A stretch of DNA of 64,000 nt from Chryseobacterium flavum (GTDB lineage Bacteria; Bacteroidota; Bacteroidia; Flavobacteriales; Weeksellaceae). Position 1 is the stretch's first letter, and the number at the start of each line of letters is the position of its first letter. Below, piece by piece: positions 1-8,557 of the stretch. A program made the translations under genes and the position numbers. The stretch lies in NCBI RefSeq assembly GCF_003385595.1, contig NZ_QNUE01000011.1, positions 85,798-149,797 of the forward strand. Reading direction: 5' to 3'. Below the pieces are notes generated by a model. It was not told where the DNA came from. It was given only the letters and a program-made list of their open reading frames with translations, and did not search any database.

Positions 1-872
1 AATCCGAAATGGGCTCTTACCACCGCCCAAAGATGTGGAAAACCTTGTTTAATTCCAAAATAAATTCCGGCAATACCATCCAGGCACAACCTGAAAAAGA
101 TGAGCCAGATCAGCCTTGGAAAAGGCAGGTTTTTCAGCATCATCGAAAGATTGTTTCTGAAATTTAAGTAGGTCTTTTGAGCACTTTGTTTATTTAATGT
201 TCCTCCACCTACATGATATACTACAGACTTTCCTGTATAAAATATTTTTTTTCCGGAATTGATCAGTCTCCAGCATAAGTCAATTTCTTCCTGGTGGGCA
301 AAAAACCTTTCATCAAAACCATTCTGTTCCCAAAAATCTTTTGACCGGATAAAAAAACAACATCCTGAAGCCCAGAAAATTTCTGTTTCATCATTATATT
401 GTCCGTGATCTTCTTCCAGATCATCAAAAATTCTTCCCCGGCAATAGGGGTATCCCAGATTATCAATTAAGCCACCTCCGGCACCAGCAAATTCAAAGTA
501 ATTTTTATTATCGTAAGACAAAATTTTAGGTTGTACTGCTGATACATCAGAATTTTTTTCCAGTATTTCCAATACCGGTTCTATCCAGTTTTCTGTAACT
601 TCCACATCGGAATTAAGAAGACAATAATATTCATTCTTGATTTCTTTTAATCCTTCATTATAACCTCCTGCAAAACCAAGGTTTTTTTGATTTTTAATAA
701 CTTTTACAGAGGGAAAATGCTGAGCCAGAAACTCTATAGAATCATCTGTAGATAAATTATCAATCACAAAAATATCTGCACTTTGAGAAAATTGAACCAC
801 ATCAGGCAGGAATTTCTCAAGCCAGTTTTTACCATTCCAGTTTAAGATGGCAACAGCCAGTTTTTTCTGCAT
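1..872 (-). CDS. Glycosyltransferase family 2, C-terminus cut by window edge
   Basis: The minus strand from 872 reads MQKKLAVAILNWNG, the usual opening of a GT-A fold family 2 glycosyltransferase, and stays open to base 1, giving about 290 residues. Visible signatures are the nucleotide-sugar binding start (VIDNLSTDDS), the NLGFAGGYNEG segment, the metal-binding NSDVE near residue 90, and a DERFFAHQEEIDLCWR acceptor/catalytic region near residue 200. Such enzymes transfer a sugar from a nucleotide sugar to a cell-surface glycan at the inner membrane; the substrate cannot be read here. An in-frame ATG at 878 would add two residues. It begins 10 bases after the stop of the acyltransferase gene upstream and probably shares its transcript, which suggests envelope work. 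The real C-terminus lies outside the window. Confidence 0.9.
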   Translation of the reverse strand, partial: MQKKLAVAILNWNGKNWLEKFLPDVVQFSQSADIFVIDNLSTDDSIEFLAQHFPSVKVIKNQKNLGFAGGYNEGLKEIKNEYYCLLNSDVEVTENWIEPVLEILEKNSDVSAVQPKILSYDNKNYFEFAGAGGGLIDNLGYPYCRGRIFDDLEEDHGQYNDETEIFWASGCCFFIRSKDFWEQNGFDERFFAHQEEIDLCWRLINSGKKIFYTGKSVVYHVGGGTLNKQSAQKTYLNFRNNLSMMLKNLPFPRLIWLIFFRLCLDGIAGIYFGIKQGFPHLWAVVRAHFG

Positions 873-881
873 GTACATTTA

Positions 882-1763
882 TTATTTTTCAGAATCAAAA
901 GTTTTAATAGAATCCTGGTATTTCCACTTTCTATGAGACCAAAGATAATTGTCCGGATATTTATGTAAAGTATTTTCCAGTAACTTATGAAATTTTTTAA
1001 CGACCTCATATTCTGTAAACTTTTCGTCATCCGGATAGATCCTGTGGTAGTTGACCTGATAATAGCCACGCTTTACTTTTTTCATCTCACAGTAAATAAA
1101 TGCAAGATCCATTCTTGTCGCCAGCTTGTCATAGCCGATAAAAGCGGGAGTACGCTGATTTAGAAATTCCAGACCATACGTTACATGAGAGAAATGGGGC
1201 GTCTGATCGGCAACAAACATATAAGCGGAATTACCATCGTTTTTGGACCGGAAGATATTCAGGATTACTTCATTTGCTTCCAGGGCTTCATTTCCGAATT
1301 TGTTGCGGACCTTTTTCATCTGGTTTTCCCAGAAATCACTGTTTACCTTTCTGTAAACAGGATGACAATGATCCTGAGGAATTATTCGTGCCAGAGCATT
1401 AATCCATTCCCAGTTGAAGACATGGCCGGCCAGCAGTATAATATTTTTACCTTCTTCTTTAGCCTCATGAAATAGATCCTGGTTAATGTGTTGCATCCGC
1501 ACTCTGGATTCTGTTTCAGAGATGCTGAAAGATTTTATTGTTTCTACCAGATAATCTGAGAAATTCAGGTAAAACTTCTTACGTATTTTTCTGATCTCCT
1601 CTTCAGATTTATCCGGGAAGGAGTTTCTTAAATTTTGGGTGATTACTTTTTTTCTGTAACCTATAAGGTAATAGTTCAGGAAGAAAATAACATCCGAAAA
1701 AATATATAATACCTTAAGCGGAAGTTTAGAAATGAAATATAATATTTTGATCAGGAAATTCAT
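882..1763 (-). CDS. LpxL/HtrB-like lysophospholipid (lipid A) acyltransferase family protein
   Basis: This 293-residue protein has a hydrophobic N-terminus and the HX4E catalytic motif of the LpxL/HtrB acyltransferase family (His114, Glu119 in GHVFNWEW). Later segments (VADQTPHF near residue 190, FIGYDKLA near 210) also fit the family. Members add a secondary acyl chain to lipid A, or acylate related lipids, at the cytoplasmic face of the inner membrane. The length is close to the usual 290-310 residues. The gene is followed at once by the glycosyltransferase, so both may act on envelope glycolipids. Whether the substrate is lipid A or another lipid cannot be decided; flavobacteria often carry several paralogues. 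Confidence 0.85.
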   Translation of the reverse strand: MNFLIKILYFISKLPLKVLYIFSDVIFFLNYYLIGYRKKVITQNLRNSFPDKSEEEIRKIRKKFYLNFSDYLVETIKSFSISETESRVRMQHINQDLFHEAKEEGKNIILLAGHVFNWEWINALARIIPQDHCHPVYRKVNSDFWENQMKKVRNKFGNEALEANEVILNIFRSKNDGNSAYMFVADQTPHFSHVTYGLEFLNQRTPAFIGYDKLATRMDLAFIYCEMKKVKRGYYQVNYHRIYPDDEKFTEYEVVKKFHKLLENTLHKYPDNYLWSHRKWKYQDSIKTFDSEK

Positions 1764-1843
1764 AAAACAGGCAAATTTAGTGATAATAAAATTATGGTTC
1801 TATTTTTGCTGGGGGATATATAGTATTTTTTTATTTTTATGGT

Positions 1844-2410
1844 ATGAAAAAATTGACATTGTTAGCTTTTCTGGGACTAAGTACAGTAGCTATTTCTCAA
1901 AATACAAAGAGCGAACCTGATAACGGAAAACAGAAAACAGCTTTATTGGCTCCTGCTGACCAGGCGGGGCTTGACGCTAAGAAAAAAGCAGCTGAAGAAA
2001 AAGCAAAGCTGCCTAAACCCTATGATCCAAAAGCGGATGCTCAGGCCGATATTAACAGATTAGTCGCTCAGGCTAAGAAAGAAGGTAAAAATATTATGAT
2101 CCAGGCTGGGGGTAACTGGTGTATCTGGTGCCTGCGTTTTAATAATTTTGTACAGACAACTCCTGAACTGAAGGAAATTGTAGACAAAAATTATCTGTAC
2201 TATCACCTGAATTATTCTCCGGATAATAAGAATGAAAAGGTCTTTGCACAGTATATCAATATTAACGAACAACAATTTTATCCATTCTTTATTATTTTGG
2301 ATAAAAATGGAAAAAAACTTTATGTCCAGCAAAGTGAAATTTTAGAAGACGGAAAAGGGTATAGTAAAACAAAAGTGAAAGAATTTTTACAGACTGGAAA
2401 AGTTTTGTAG
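1844..2410 (+). CDS. Secreted thioredoxin-fold protein with WCxxC motif
   Basis: The 188-residue product starts with a signal peptide (MKKLTLLAFLGLSTVAISQ), then a charged Lys/Ala-rich linker, then a thioredoxin-like domain from about residue 60. The redox motif is Cys93-Ile-Trp-Cys96 in GGNWCIWC, and a likely cis-proline is Pro147 in FYPFFIILD. This fits the thioredoxin_7/DUF255-like proteins of Bacteroidota, probably a periplasmic thiol oxidoreductase or chaperone. It stands alone: divergent from the acyltransferase and convergent with the double-glycine peptide gene, with a shared terminator between. A role in folding Cys-rich secreted products such as that neighbour is possible but is only an inference from position. 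Confidence 0.8.
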   Translation: MKKLTLLAFLGLSTVAISQNTKSEPDNGKQKTALLAPADQAGLDAKKKAAEEKAKLPKPYDPKADAQADINRLVAQAKKEGKNIMIQAGGNWCIWCLRFNNFVQTTPELKEIVDKNYLYYHLNYSPDNKNEKVFAQYININEQQFYPFFIILDKNGKKLYVQQSEILEDGKGYSKTKVKEFLQTGKVL

Positions 2411-2451
2411 CGGATAGTATTCAAGAGCTTTTGAAAGTACCTTAAATATAT

Positions 2452-2488
2452 AAAAGCCATATCATAACTTCCATATGATATGGCTTTT
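2452..2488. terminator. Bidirectional intrinsic terminator
   Basis: A perfect 14-bp inverted repeat (arms 2452-2465 and 2475-2488) with a 9-nt loop, flanked by A-run and T-run, sits between the convergent thioredoxin-like and double-glycine peptide genes and can serve both. Confidence 0.85.
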
Positions 2489-2490
2489 AA

Positions 2491-2676
2491 TTAACAATTT
2501 TCAACATAAATGCTCTGCTCATGAGAATTATGACAAGCAGCCCCTCCTGAATAACTGATACATGATGTACATGAGCTTACATAAACCATAGAGCCATCTG
2601 AGCAAGAAGCTGCACATGACTTACCTCCTGAAATTGATCTTAACTTTTCTCTTGATAATTTTTTTAAATTTTTCAT
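2491..2676 (-). CDS. Double-glycine leader peptide, Cys-rich, bacteriocin-like
   Basis: A 61-residue peptide with a leader MKNLKKLSREKLRSISGG ending in Gly17-Gly18, the cleavage site recognised by C39-peptidase ABC exporters. The predicted mature part is 43 residues, rich in Ser, with six cysteines (21, 25, 36, 39, 48 and a C-terminal 61), enough for three disulfides. Flavobacteria annotate such genes as bacteriocin-like. No exporter, immunity or modification gene is adjacent. A partial promoter (the -7 element TATTTTTG on the minus strand, 2697-2704) lies 20 bases upstream without a good TTG partner. The leader closely matches that of the 44-residue peptide at 61667. Secretion is well supported; antimicrobial activity is not shown. 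Confidence 0.8.
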   Translation of the reverse strand: MKNLKKLSREKLRSISGGKSCAASCSDGSMVYVSSCTSCISYSGGAACHNSHEQSIYVENC

Positions 2677-2746
2677 ATTGTTTTATTTATGATTAACAAA
2701 AATAAAACTACAATATTATTTTTAAAATTCTCCAATTCGGGAATAA

Positions 2747-4108
2747 TTACAGTAATTTCTTGATCCAGTTTAATTTTTTCTCAGAATAGGGGGGATATTT
2801 GATATTGGGTTCACCCCATGTTGCTTTTTCAAGAATTGCTTTTTGATGGGAGAAGGCTTCAAAACCATATTTCCCGTGGTAATTTCCTATACCGGAACCT
2901 CCCACTCCTCCAAATGGAAGATTGTCATTGCTTAAATGCATCACTGTATCATTGATGCATCCTCCTCCGAAAGAAAGTTTCCGGGTAAAAGTTTCTTTTT
3001 CTTCAGAATTATTGGTAAAAAGGTATGCTGCCAGTGGTTTTTCAAGTTCTGAAACATTATTAAGAGCCGCATTGTAGCTTTGAAAACTGATGACGGGCAG
3101 GAGTGGTCCGAAAATTTCTTCCTGCATGATTTCGCTATTCCAGTCAATATGATGCAGGATAGTAGGTTCGATGTACAGCTCTTCTTCATCGAAATTTCCT
3201 CCGGAATAGATTTTTTCTTTATCAATAAGGTGTATAAGGCGCTGGAAATTTCTTTGGTTAATGATTCTTGTATATTGCTCAGATCCCGGTTCATATTTAA
3301 ACTCTTTGATATATTTTCTGAGCATTTCCAGAAACTGCTCCTGAATGGTTTCTTCAACCAATAAGTAATCCGGAGCTACACAGGTTTGACCTGCGTTGAG
3401 AAATTTTCCCCATACAATTCTTTTGGCAGCTATTTCCAGATTAGCATTTTTAGTAACAATAGCCGGAGATTTTCCGCCCAATTCAAGCGTTACAGGAGTG
3501 AGGTGCTCTGCTGCAGCTTTGTAAACAATCTTTCCTACTTTTGTGCTTCCTGTAAAGAATATTTTGTCAAATTTTAATTGTAAAAGAACTGTTGTTTCCT
3601 CAATACCTCCTTCATACACATAAAGATACTCAGACGGAAAGTTTTCATTGATAATGAAGGTCATGGCGTTCATGGTGTTTTCTGCTATTTCACTGGGTTT
3701 CAGAATACAGCAGTTTCCTGCAGCCATTGCCGCAATAACAGGAGAGAGTGACAGCTGGTAAGGGTAATTCCATGCTCCTATAACCAATACACAACCCAGT
3801 GGTTCAGTATAAATTTTACTGCTTCCGGGTTGGTTGACAAGATTAGTTCTTACTTTCTTTGGTTTTGCAAGGGCTTTAAGATTTTTTAAATAGTAATCAA
3901 TATCATTCAGAATGAAGGAAATCTCTGTACTAAAGGTATCAAATCCGGATTTTCCAAAATCTTTGTTAATGGCTTCAAATAAGACATTTTCGTTGGTGAT
4001 AATCAGATCACGAAGTTTTTCAAGATACATTTTTCTGAATGAAAGACTTTTTGTCTGATGTGTCTTAAAAAAATCCTTTTGTTTCAGTAAAATCTTTTCA
4101 ATTTCCAT
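2747..4108 (-). CDS. NAD(P)-dependent aldehyde dehydrogenase, ALDH3-like
   Basis: The 453-residue protein has the full aldehyde dehydrogenase set: a cofactor-binding stretch GAWNYPYQLSLSP (111-123) and KPSE (137-140), FFTGSTKVG (184-192), the general base Glu209 in LELGGKSP and the catalytic Cys243 in NAGQTCVAP. The GAWNYP motif and the short length resemble class 3 (fatty or aromatic aldehyde) enzymes more than the 490-residue classes. It would oxidise aldehydes to acids in the cytoplasm or at the membrane. It is a single gene, 70 bases from the start of the double-glycine peptide gene and 90 bases from the efflux transporter gene. The substrate is unknown. Confidence 0.92.
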   Translation of the reverse strand: MEIEKILLKQKDFFKTHQTKSLSFRKMYLEKLRDLIITNENVLFEAINKDFGKSGFDTFSTEISFILNDIDYYLKNLKALAKPKKVRTNLVNQPGSSKIYTEPLGCVLVIGAWNYPYQLSLSPVIAAMAAGNCCILKPSEIAENTMNAMTFIINENFPSEYLYVYEGGIEETTVLLQLKFDKIFFTGSTKVGKIVYKAAAEHLTPVTLELGGKSPAIVTKNANLEIAAKRIVWGKFLNAGQTCVAPDYLLVEETIQEQFLEMLRKYIKEFKYEPGSEQYTRIINQRNFQRLIHLIDKEKIYSGGNFDEEELYIEPTILHHIDWNSEIMQEEIFGPLLPVISFQSYNAALNNVSELEKPLAAYLFTNNSEEKETFTRKLSFGGGCINDTVMHLSNDNLPFGGVGGSGIGNYHGKYGFEAFSHQKAILEKATWGEPNIKYPPYSEKKLNWIKKLL

Positions 4109-4198
4109 ATCAAGGTTGTATTTTTGTATTTCTCAGTTTTAAAAAAACGAACAATAAACTGGCCAAAGTCAGATACAAGGTATATAAGAATAGTTTTT

Positions 4199-5761
4199 CT
4201 ACATAATATTTCTTATTGCAATCTTCACAGGATGATACAGTAATAAAAGAAGTGCAGTAACCAATGCTAACCAGAATAATCCTGTAAATATCTCCATATT
4301 GGAAAGCAGAATGGATTGTGCGGTTATTTTTGATTTAAAAGTGCCCATTGTTACTGATATGGATTCGTTAACAGGAAGCTTTGTAATATGTGTTCCTAAA
4401 ATATGATTCCACTGGTTGTAAAAAACAGGATTGGTGTCCGTGAGATTAAAACTTAAGGTATCAGAATGTTTTAAGGTAAGGAAAAGCATTGTATTCTGCA
4501 TTAATGCATATCCTATGGCTGTTGTCCAGAACCTTGTGGTTGTACCCAGGGCGGTAGCATTGGATACATACTCTTCCGGCACCCCTGAAATCAGGAAAAA
4601 AACCAGGGGGGTAAATAATAATCCCTGTGCTGCTCCCTGCAGGAATAATGGAGGGCATATGGTAGCAAGTGTAGTATCCGGATAAAAAGTATAAGTAAAC
4701 CATGCACAATCTACAGCCAGTAAAAGAAATCCTGAAAAAAACACAATTCTTGAGGAAATACCCCGCATCAGACATACTCCTGATAGGAAAACTCCAAGTA
4801 ATGTTCCGGCAACATTCCAGTACTGAATATTGACAATATAATCCCACGGCCATTTCCACACGGTAGCCATAATACTGTAAACGTTATTCAAACCTGATCG
4901 GATGAGATAAAAGATGAAAAATAAAATCATTCCTGCAACAACATTTTTTGAGCTGAACACTTCAAAATGGAAAAGAGGTCTTTTTGAGTTTCTCTGCTTG
5001 AGCATGAATAACCCTCCGGAAAGAAGAAACAGAAATAAACAGAAGATAATGGTATCCGATTCAAACCACATAAGTCTTTTTCCATAAATGATAGCATAGC
5101 TTCCGGACTGAAGACAGACCCAAAGCAGGAACCAGCTTGGTATATCCAGCTGATACAATGGCTTTTTTGGGAAAAATCTGTTTTTATTGAAAATTGTTAT
5201 TCCGATTATCAAAACAAAAATGTGAAAATAAACCATCATTAAAACCATATGCTGAAAGTCATAATCTTCAATACTTGATTTCAATAGAGTAGTGGTAACG
5301 GTTCCACCCGTAAGCATGATGGCATACATAACAAGATAAGCCAGCACTTTTGCATGTTTTGTTTTTAGTTCAGCAATAATAAGGGGAAGAAAAATAGCTC
5401 CTTCCAGAAGACCAAAAATTCCTTCCAGAAAACGGATCACCAGAATCACATGGTAATCATTTGTAACTGATAAAATATAAAGAATAATCACAGAAATGGA
5501 AGACATCAGCAGAACGTAATATTTCACACTGAAATAGGACATAAATCGCTGTAAAACCAAAAGGGTAACCACAAATGTCCCATACATCAAAATCATTAAG
5601 TATTGGATGTCATCTGAATCTGCATCCATAAAAGAAGAAGTGAAGGCGCTGTTGGAATGCAAGAGCGACAACAACATCAGGTGGGGAAACAATGCCAGGA
5701 TAAGAAGTGGCAGTTTCAGCCATTGTGGTACCCATTTATGATAAACTGTATTGTGTTGCAT
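4199..5761 (-). CDS. MFS multidrug efflux transporter, DHA2 (EmrB-like), 14 TM
   Basis: The 520-residue protein is almost entirely hydrophobic helices, consistent with the 14-span DHA2 branch of the major facilitator superfamily. An R-F-L-E-G segment near residue 115 and repeated Gly/Pro-rich helices fit an antiporter. It is the third gene of a minus-strand set after a TolC-like and an HlyD-like gene, so it most likely is the inner-membrane pump of an EmrAB-TolC type tripartite system that moves toxic compounds across both membranes using the proton gradient. A 270-bp spacer separates it from the HlyD gene, long for one operon, so it may also have its own promoter. The substrate is unknown. 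Confidence 0.85.
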   Translation of the reverse strand: MQHNTVYHKWVPQWLKLPLLILALFPHLMLLSLLHSNSAFTSSFMDADSDDIQYLMILMYGTFVVTLLVLQRFMSYFSVKYYVLLMSSISVIILYILSVTNDYHVILVIRFLEGIFGLLEGAIFLPLIIAELKTKHAKVLAYLVMYAIMLTGGTVTTTLLKSSIEDYDFQHMVLMMVYFHIFVLIIGITIFNKNRFFPKKPLYQLDIPSWFLLWVCLQSGSYAIIYGKRLMWFESDTIIFCLFLFLLSGGLFMLKQRNSKRPLFHFEVFSSKNVVAGMILFFIFYLIRSGLNNVYSIMATVWKWPWDYIVNIQYWNVAGTLLGVFLSGVCLMRGISSRIVFFSGFLLLAVDCAWFTYTFYPDTTLATICPPLFLQGAAQGLLFTPLVFFLISGVPEEYVSNATALGTTTRFWTTAIGYALMQNTMLFLTLKHSDTLSFNLTDTNPVFYNQWNHILGTHITKLPVNESISVTMGTFKSKITAQSILLSNMEIFTGLFWLALVTALLLLLYHPVKIAIRNIM

Positions 5762-5866
5762 GCTTAGAAAATTAAATAATGTTTAAGAACATATAAAGAC
5801 GCTTTACATCATTTTACCGGATCGTAATATTATTGATGAATATGTTTTCTTGGCAGATTAAAAAGT

Positions 5867-5974
5867 GCGAAAAGACAAAAGAGCAAAGGTGTAAAAAAAG
5901 TAAAAGGTAAAATGACAAATATGCTCGAGAAAAAATTAGCAGATCTGCGATTTTTTGCAATTTTGCCTTTTCGC
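5867..5974. repeat. A-rich spacer with low-complexity phrase repeat and distant inverted arms
   Basis: The 270-bp spacer 5762-6031 holds no credible gene. From 5867 it repeats variants of a short phrase (AAAAGACAAAAGAGCAAAGG and similar). The left end GCGAAAAG (5867-5874) is inverted at CTTTTCGC (5967-5974), and a GCAGATCTGC palindrome lies just before the right arm. Whether it stops or tunes transcription between the HlyD and MFS genes is unknown. Confidence 0.45.
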
Positions 5975-6031
5975 TGAAATAAATCAAATCAATAATTCAT
6001 TTTCTAACATCTAAAAATTCCATATTCAGAC

Positions 6032-7078
6032 TTATATTTTTTTTGCGCTGACCAGAACGTTCATTCCCGAAAGAAGCTTTTCATTTTCTTTATTGTTTTC
6101 AAGAATAATCTTTACAGGGAATCTCTGTTCAATTTTTACGAAGTTTCCGGTTGCATTATCCGGTTTTACCAATGAAAACTGTGAACCTGATGCAGGGGAA
6201 ACCGAAACAATCCTCCCTTTAAATTCAATATCCGGATAAGCATCAGCGGTAATGATAACTTCTTTTTTCTGATCAATTTGCCCAAGCTGGGTTTCTTTAT
6301 AATTGGCAATGATCCATTTTTCTTTGCTTACCATCTGTACTAAAGCCTGCCCTTCTTTAATCAGCTGTCCTTCCTGAATAGTTTTCTTTCCAACCCAGCC
6401 GTCATAAGGAGCAGTGATCACGGTATAAGAAAGGAACAGCCTGGCGTTATTAAGATTAGCCGAGCTTTGCTGAATCTGGCTCCTGGCCGGTGCAACCTTT
6501 GTTTTCTGTTCATTGGCCCCTGCTCTGATGGCATTTTTTTGTTGGTCCAATGCCACCAGATTTGCTTTTGCCTGTTCATAAGAAGCCTTTACATTTTCAA
6601 ATTCCTGTTCCGTCGCTGCATCTTCTGCCAGCAGGTTTTTATATCTTTTGTAATCCTGTTCCGTTTTCCAGATATCAATTTTTGCGGAAGCTATTTTGGC
6701 ATCTATGATCCTGGTATCGCTAACCCTGGTATTTACACCGCTTTCAATTGTTGTAATATTTTCCGCAGTGGCATGAAGGTTTGCTTCAGCAGCTTTTACC
6801 TGATTTACAAATTCCCTGTTGTCTATAATGATCAGCGTATCCCCTTTATGTACAAATTGATTTTCATTAAACCTGATCGTTTTGATAAAACCTGAAACTT
6901 TGCTGGACACAGGGGTTATGTATTGTTCGATCTGTGCGTCATTTGTGGTTACATTTTTTCTTGAAAACAAGTAAAAGCTTATCATTCCTGTAATTCCACT
7001 GATGATAAGGATCCAGGCCAGTAAAGTGATTGTTTTATTGATTCTTTTTTCCTTTTGTGTCAGTTGTTTCTTTGCCAT
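6032..7078 (-). CDS. HlyD/EmrA-family periplasmic adaptor
   Basis: This 348-residue adaptor has a cytoplasmic Lys-rich start, one membrane helix (about 16-38), then a lipoyl/barrel-sandwich half domain (TTNDAQIEQYITPVSSKVSG, about 44-63), a long coiled-coil alpha hairpin (about 95-200) and the returning barrel (APYDGWVGKKTIQEGQ, about 224-239). This is the EmrA-type layout. It would bridge the MFS pump in the inner membrane and the TolC-like channel in the outer membrane. It starts 5 bases after the TolC-like gene stops, so the two are surely cotranscribed. Confidence 0.9.
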   Translation of the reverse strand: MAKKQLTQKEKRINKTITLLAWILIISGITGMISFYLFSRKNVTTNDAQIEQYITPVSSKVSGFIKTIRFNENQFVHKGDTLIIIDNREFVNQVKAAEANLHATAENITTIESGVNTRVSDTRIIDAKIASAKIDIWKTEQDYKRYKNLLAEDAATEQEFENVKASYEQAKANLVALDQQKNAIRAGANEQKTKVAPARSQIQQSSANLNNARLFLSYTVITAPYDGWVGKKTIQEGQLIKEGQALVQMVSKEKWIIANYKETQLGQIDQKKEVIITADAYPDIEFKGRIVSVSPASGSQFSLVKPDNATGNFVKIEQRFPVKIILENNKENEKLLSGMNVLVSAKKI

Positions 7079-7083
7079 AGTTT

Positions 7084-8421
7084 TTATAAGTTTCCAATTG
7101 CATATTGGAGTTGATAATATTTTAGTTGACGGTTAATTTTTACAGAGATAAGGTTAGATTGAGCTTCCAGATAGGCATTGTCGGCATCAATAAGCTCAGT
7201 AATAAGACTTAATTTATTGGCATACTTTGTTCTTACAATACGGTAATTTTCTTTGGCCTGCTCAATAGCTTCTTCAGCAATTTTCACTTTCTGCTCTGTT
7301 TCTTCAAATTTTTTATAAGCTTCATATACGCTGTGTCTTATTTTTTCTTCATTTTCCTCAATCTGAAGCTTTGCCATATCAATATTTTCTTTGGCTTCCT
7401 GCATTTTATATTTATTTTTGTACAGGTTCTCAATAGGATAGGTGAGATTTATTCCGATCATTCCCAAACGGTATGCATATGGCTCAGGAGGGAAAAACAT
7501 CATATTGGGATATTTAAGAAAATATTCTCCACCCGCCGTAATCTTAGGCAGATAATTGGCTTTTATAATCTTCTGCTCCAGCTCCTTCAGTGAAAGATTC
7601 TTATGGGTAATCTCAACAGATTCATTTTTATGTAATGCTGTCTCGGTTACTTCATTAATGTAGGGAATATCTGCTTTATCAGAGATCAGATCTTCCGTAT
7701 CTACGTGCATTTCCAGATTTTCAGGAAGTGAAAGAATGGTTTTCAGCTTATGTTCCGCAATCTGAATGTCATTGTCCAGCTCAGTCCAGCTCATTTTATG
7801 ATTAGAAAGCTGTAACGAGGTTCTCAGTACCTCATTTACCGTTACAACACCATTTGATTTAAGGACTTTAACCTGCCTGATATTCACAGAGTCCTCTTTC
7901 ATTTTATCATTGATAAGGCTTTGTTGTTCTTTTAAATGATGGATCTGCAAAAAAGCGGTAATGATCTCCATTTTAAGCTGTCTTTGATCTGCATGGGTTC
8001 TCAAAGATGAGATTTCAGTATCAATAGACGCCTTTTTTTCACTGTTTTTTATTTTACCTCCCATATAAACAGGAATAGATGCAGACAGGGTAAAATCATA
8101 CATCCCATTGATAACATCATATTTTGTAGCTTTATTAAATAAGCCATCCTGATGCTGAAAAAGATTCGTTACCTGGTTGTAGCTGGTATGGAATTCAATG
8201 TCAGGCAGCTTTTCCATTTTGAGATCTTTCTCCTTTGTTACAGCCATTTCCTGTTGTAAATGGCTCATCCGGATCTTCTTATTGTTTTTTAATCCGGTTT
8301 CTAAAGCCTGTTGTAAGCTGAGATGCTGATAATCGGCCATCTGTGAATGTAAAAGGCTGCTTACCAATAATAAGCACAACGCAATGCACTGATATTTGCA
8401 TGCGTTAAATATCATATTCAT
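7084..8421 (-). CDS. TolC-family outer-membrane efflux channel
   Basis: The 445-residue protein begins with a signal peptide (hydrophobic to about residue 26, ending SLLHSQ), followed by two repeats of long amphipathic helices and short strands typical of the outer-membrane efflux protein family; ALETGLKNNKKIRMSHLQ near residue 40 is the usual first helix. It forms the trimeric exit duct for the adaptor and pump encoded downstream. As first gene of the minus-strand operon it faces the divergent AraC regulator across 136 bp. Its promoter carries a TAACTTTG -7 element (8463-8470, minus strand) but no good TTG at -33, which would fit a need for an activator. Confidence 0.9.
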   Translation of the reverse strand: MNMIFNACKYQCIALCLLLVSSLLHSQMADYQHLSLQQALETGLKNNKKIRMSHLQQEMAVTKEKDLKMEKLPDIEFHTSYNQVTNLFQHQDGLFNKATKYDVINGMYDFTLSASIPVYMGGKIKNSEKKASIDTEISSLRTHADQRQLKMEIITAFLQIHHLKEQQSLINDKMKEDSVNIRQVKVLKSNGVVTVNEVLRTSLQLSNHKMSWTELDNDIQIAEHKLKTILSLPENLEMHVDTEDLISDKADIPYINEVTETALHKNESVEITHKNLSLKELEQKIIKANYLPKITAGGEYFLKYPNMMFFPPEPYAYRLGMIGINLTYPIENLYKNKYKMQEAKENIDMAKLQIEENEEKIRHSVYEAYKKFEETEQKVKIAEEAIEQAKENYRIVRTKYANKLSLITELIDADNAYLEAQSNLISVKINRQLKYYQLQYAIGNL

Positions 8422-8557
8422 AATTTAATTAAAGGATTTTTGCTAAAATGATTTTGATGCAGCAAAGTTACGATCAGTACGTTAAGACTCTATTTGTGAA
8501 AACAGAAAAATATTTGCTCATTTACGCCAAATTAAAAAATATTCTTACCTTTATTTC
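8422..8557. promoter_or_regulatory. Divergent control region between efflux operon and AraC regulator
   Basis: The 136-bp spacer contains the minus-strand -7 element TAACTTTG (8463-8470) for the efflux operon without a recognisable -33 box, and two direct copies of AAAAATATT about 30 bp apart near the AraC start. These are plausible regulator sites, but no binding motif is known to me for this protein. Confidence 0.4.

Noticed and set aside
842..1069. Minus-strand frame of 75 codons overlapping the acyltransferase and glycosyltransferase genes
   Set aside because: It runs in another frame inside two well-supported genes and has no motif.
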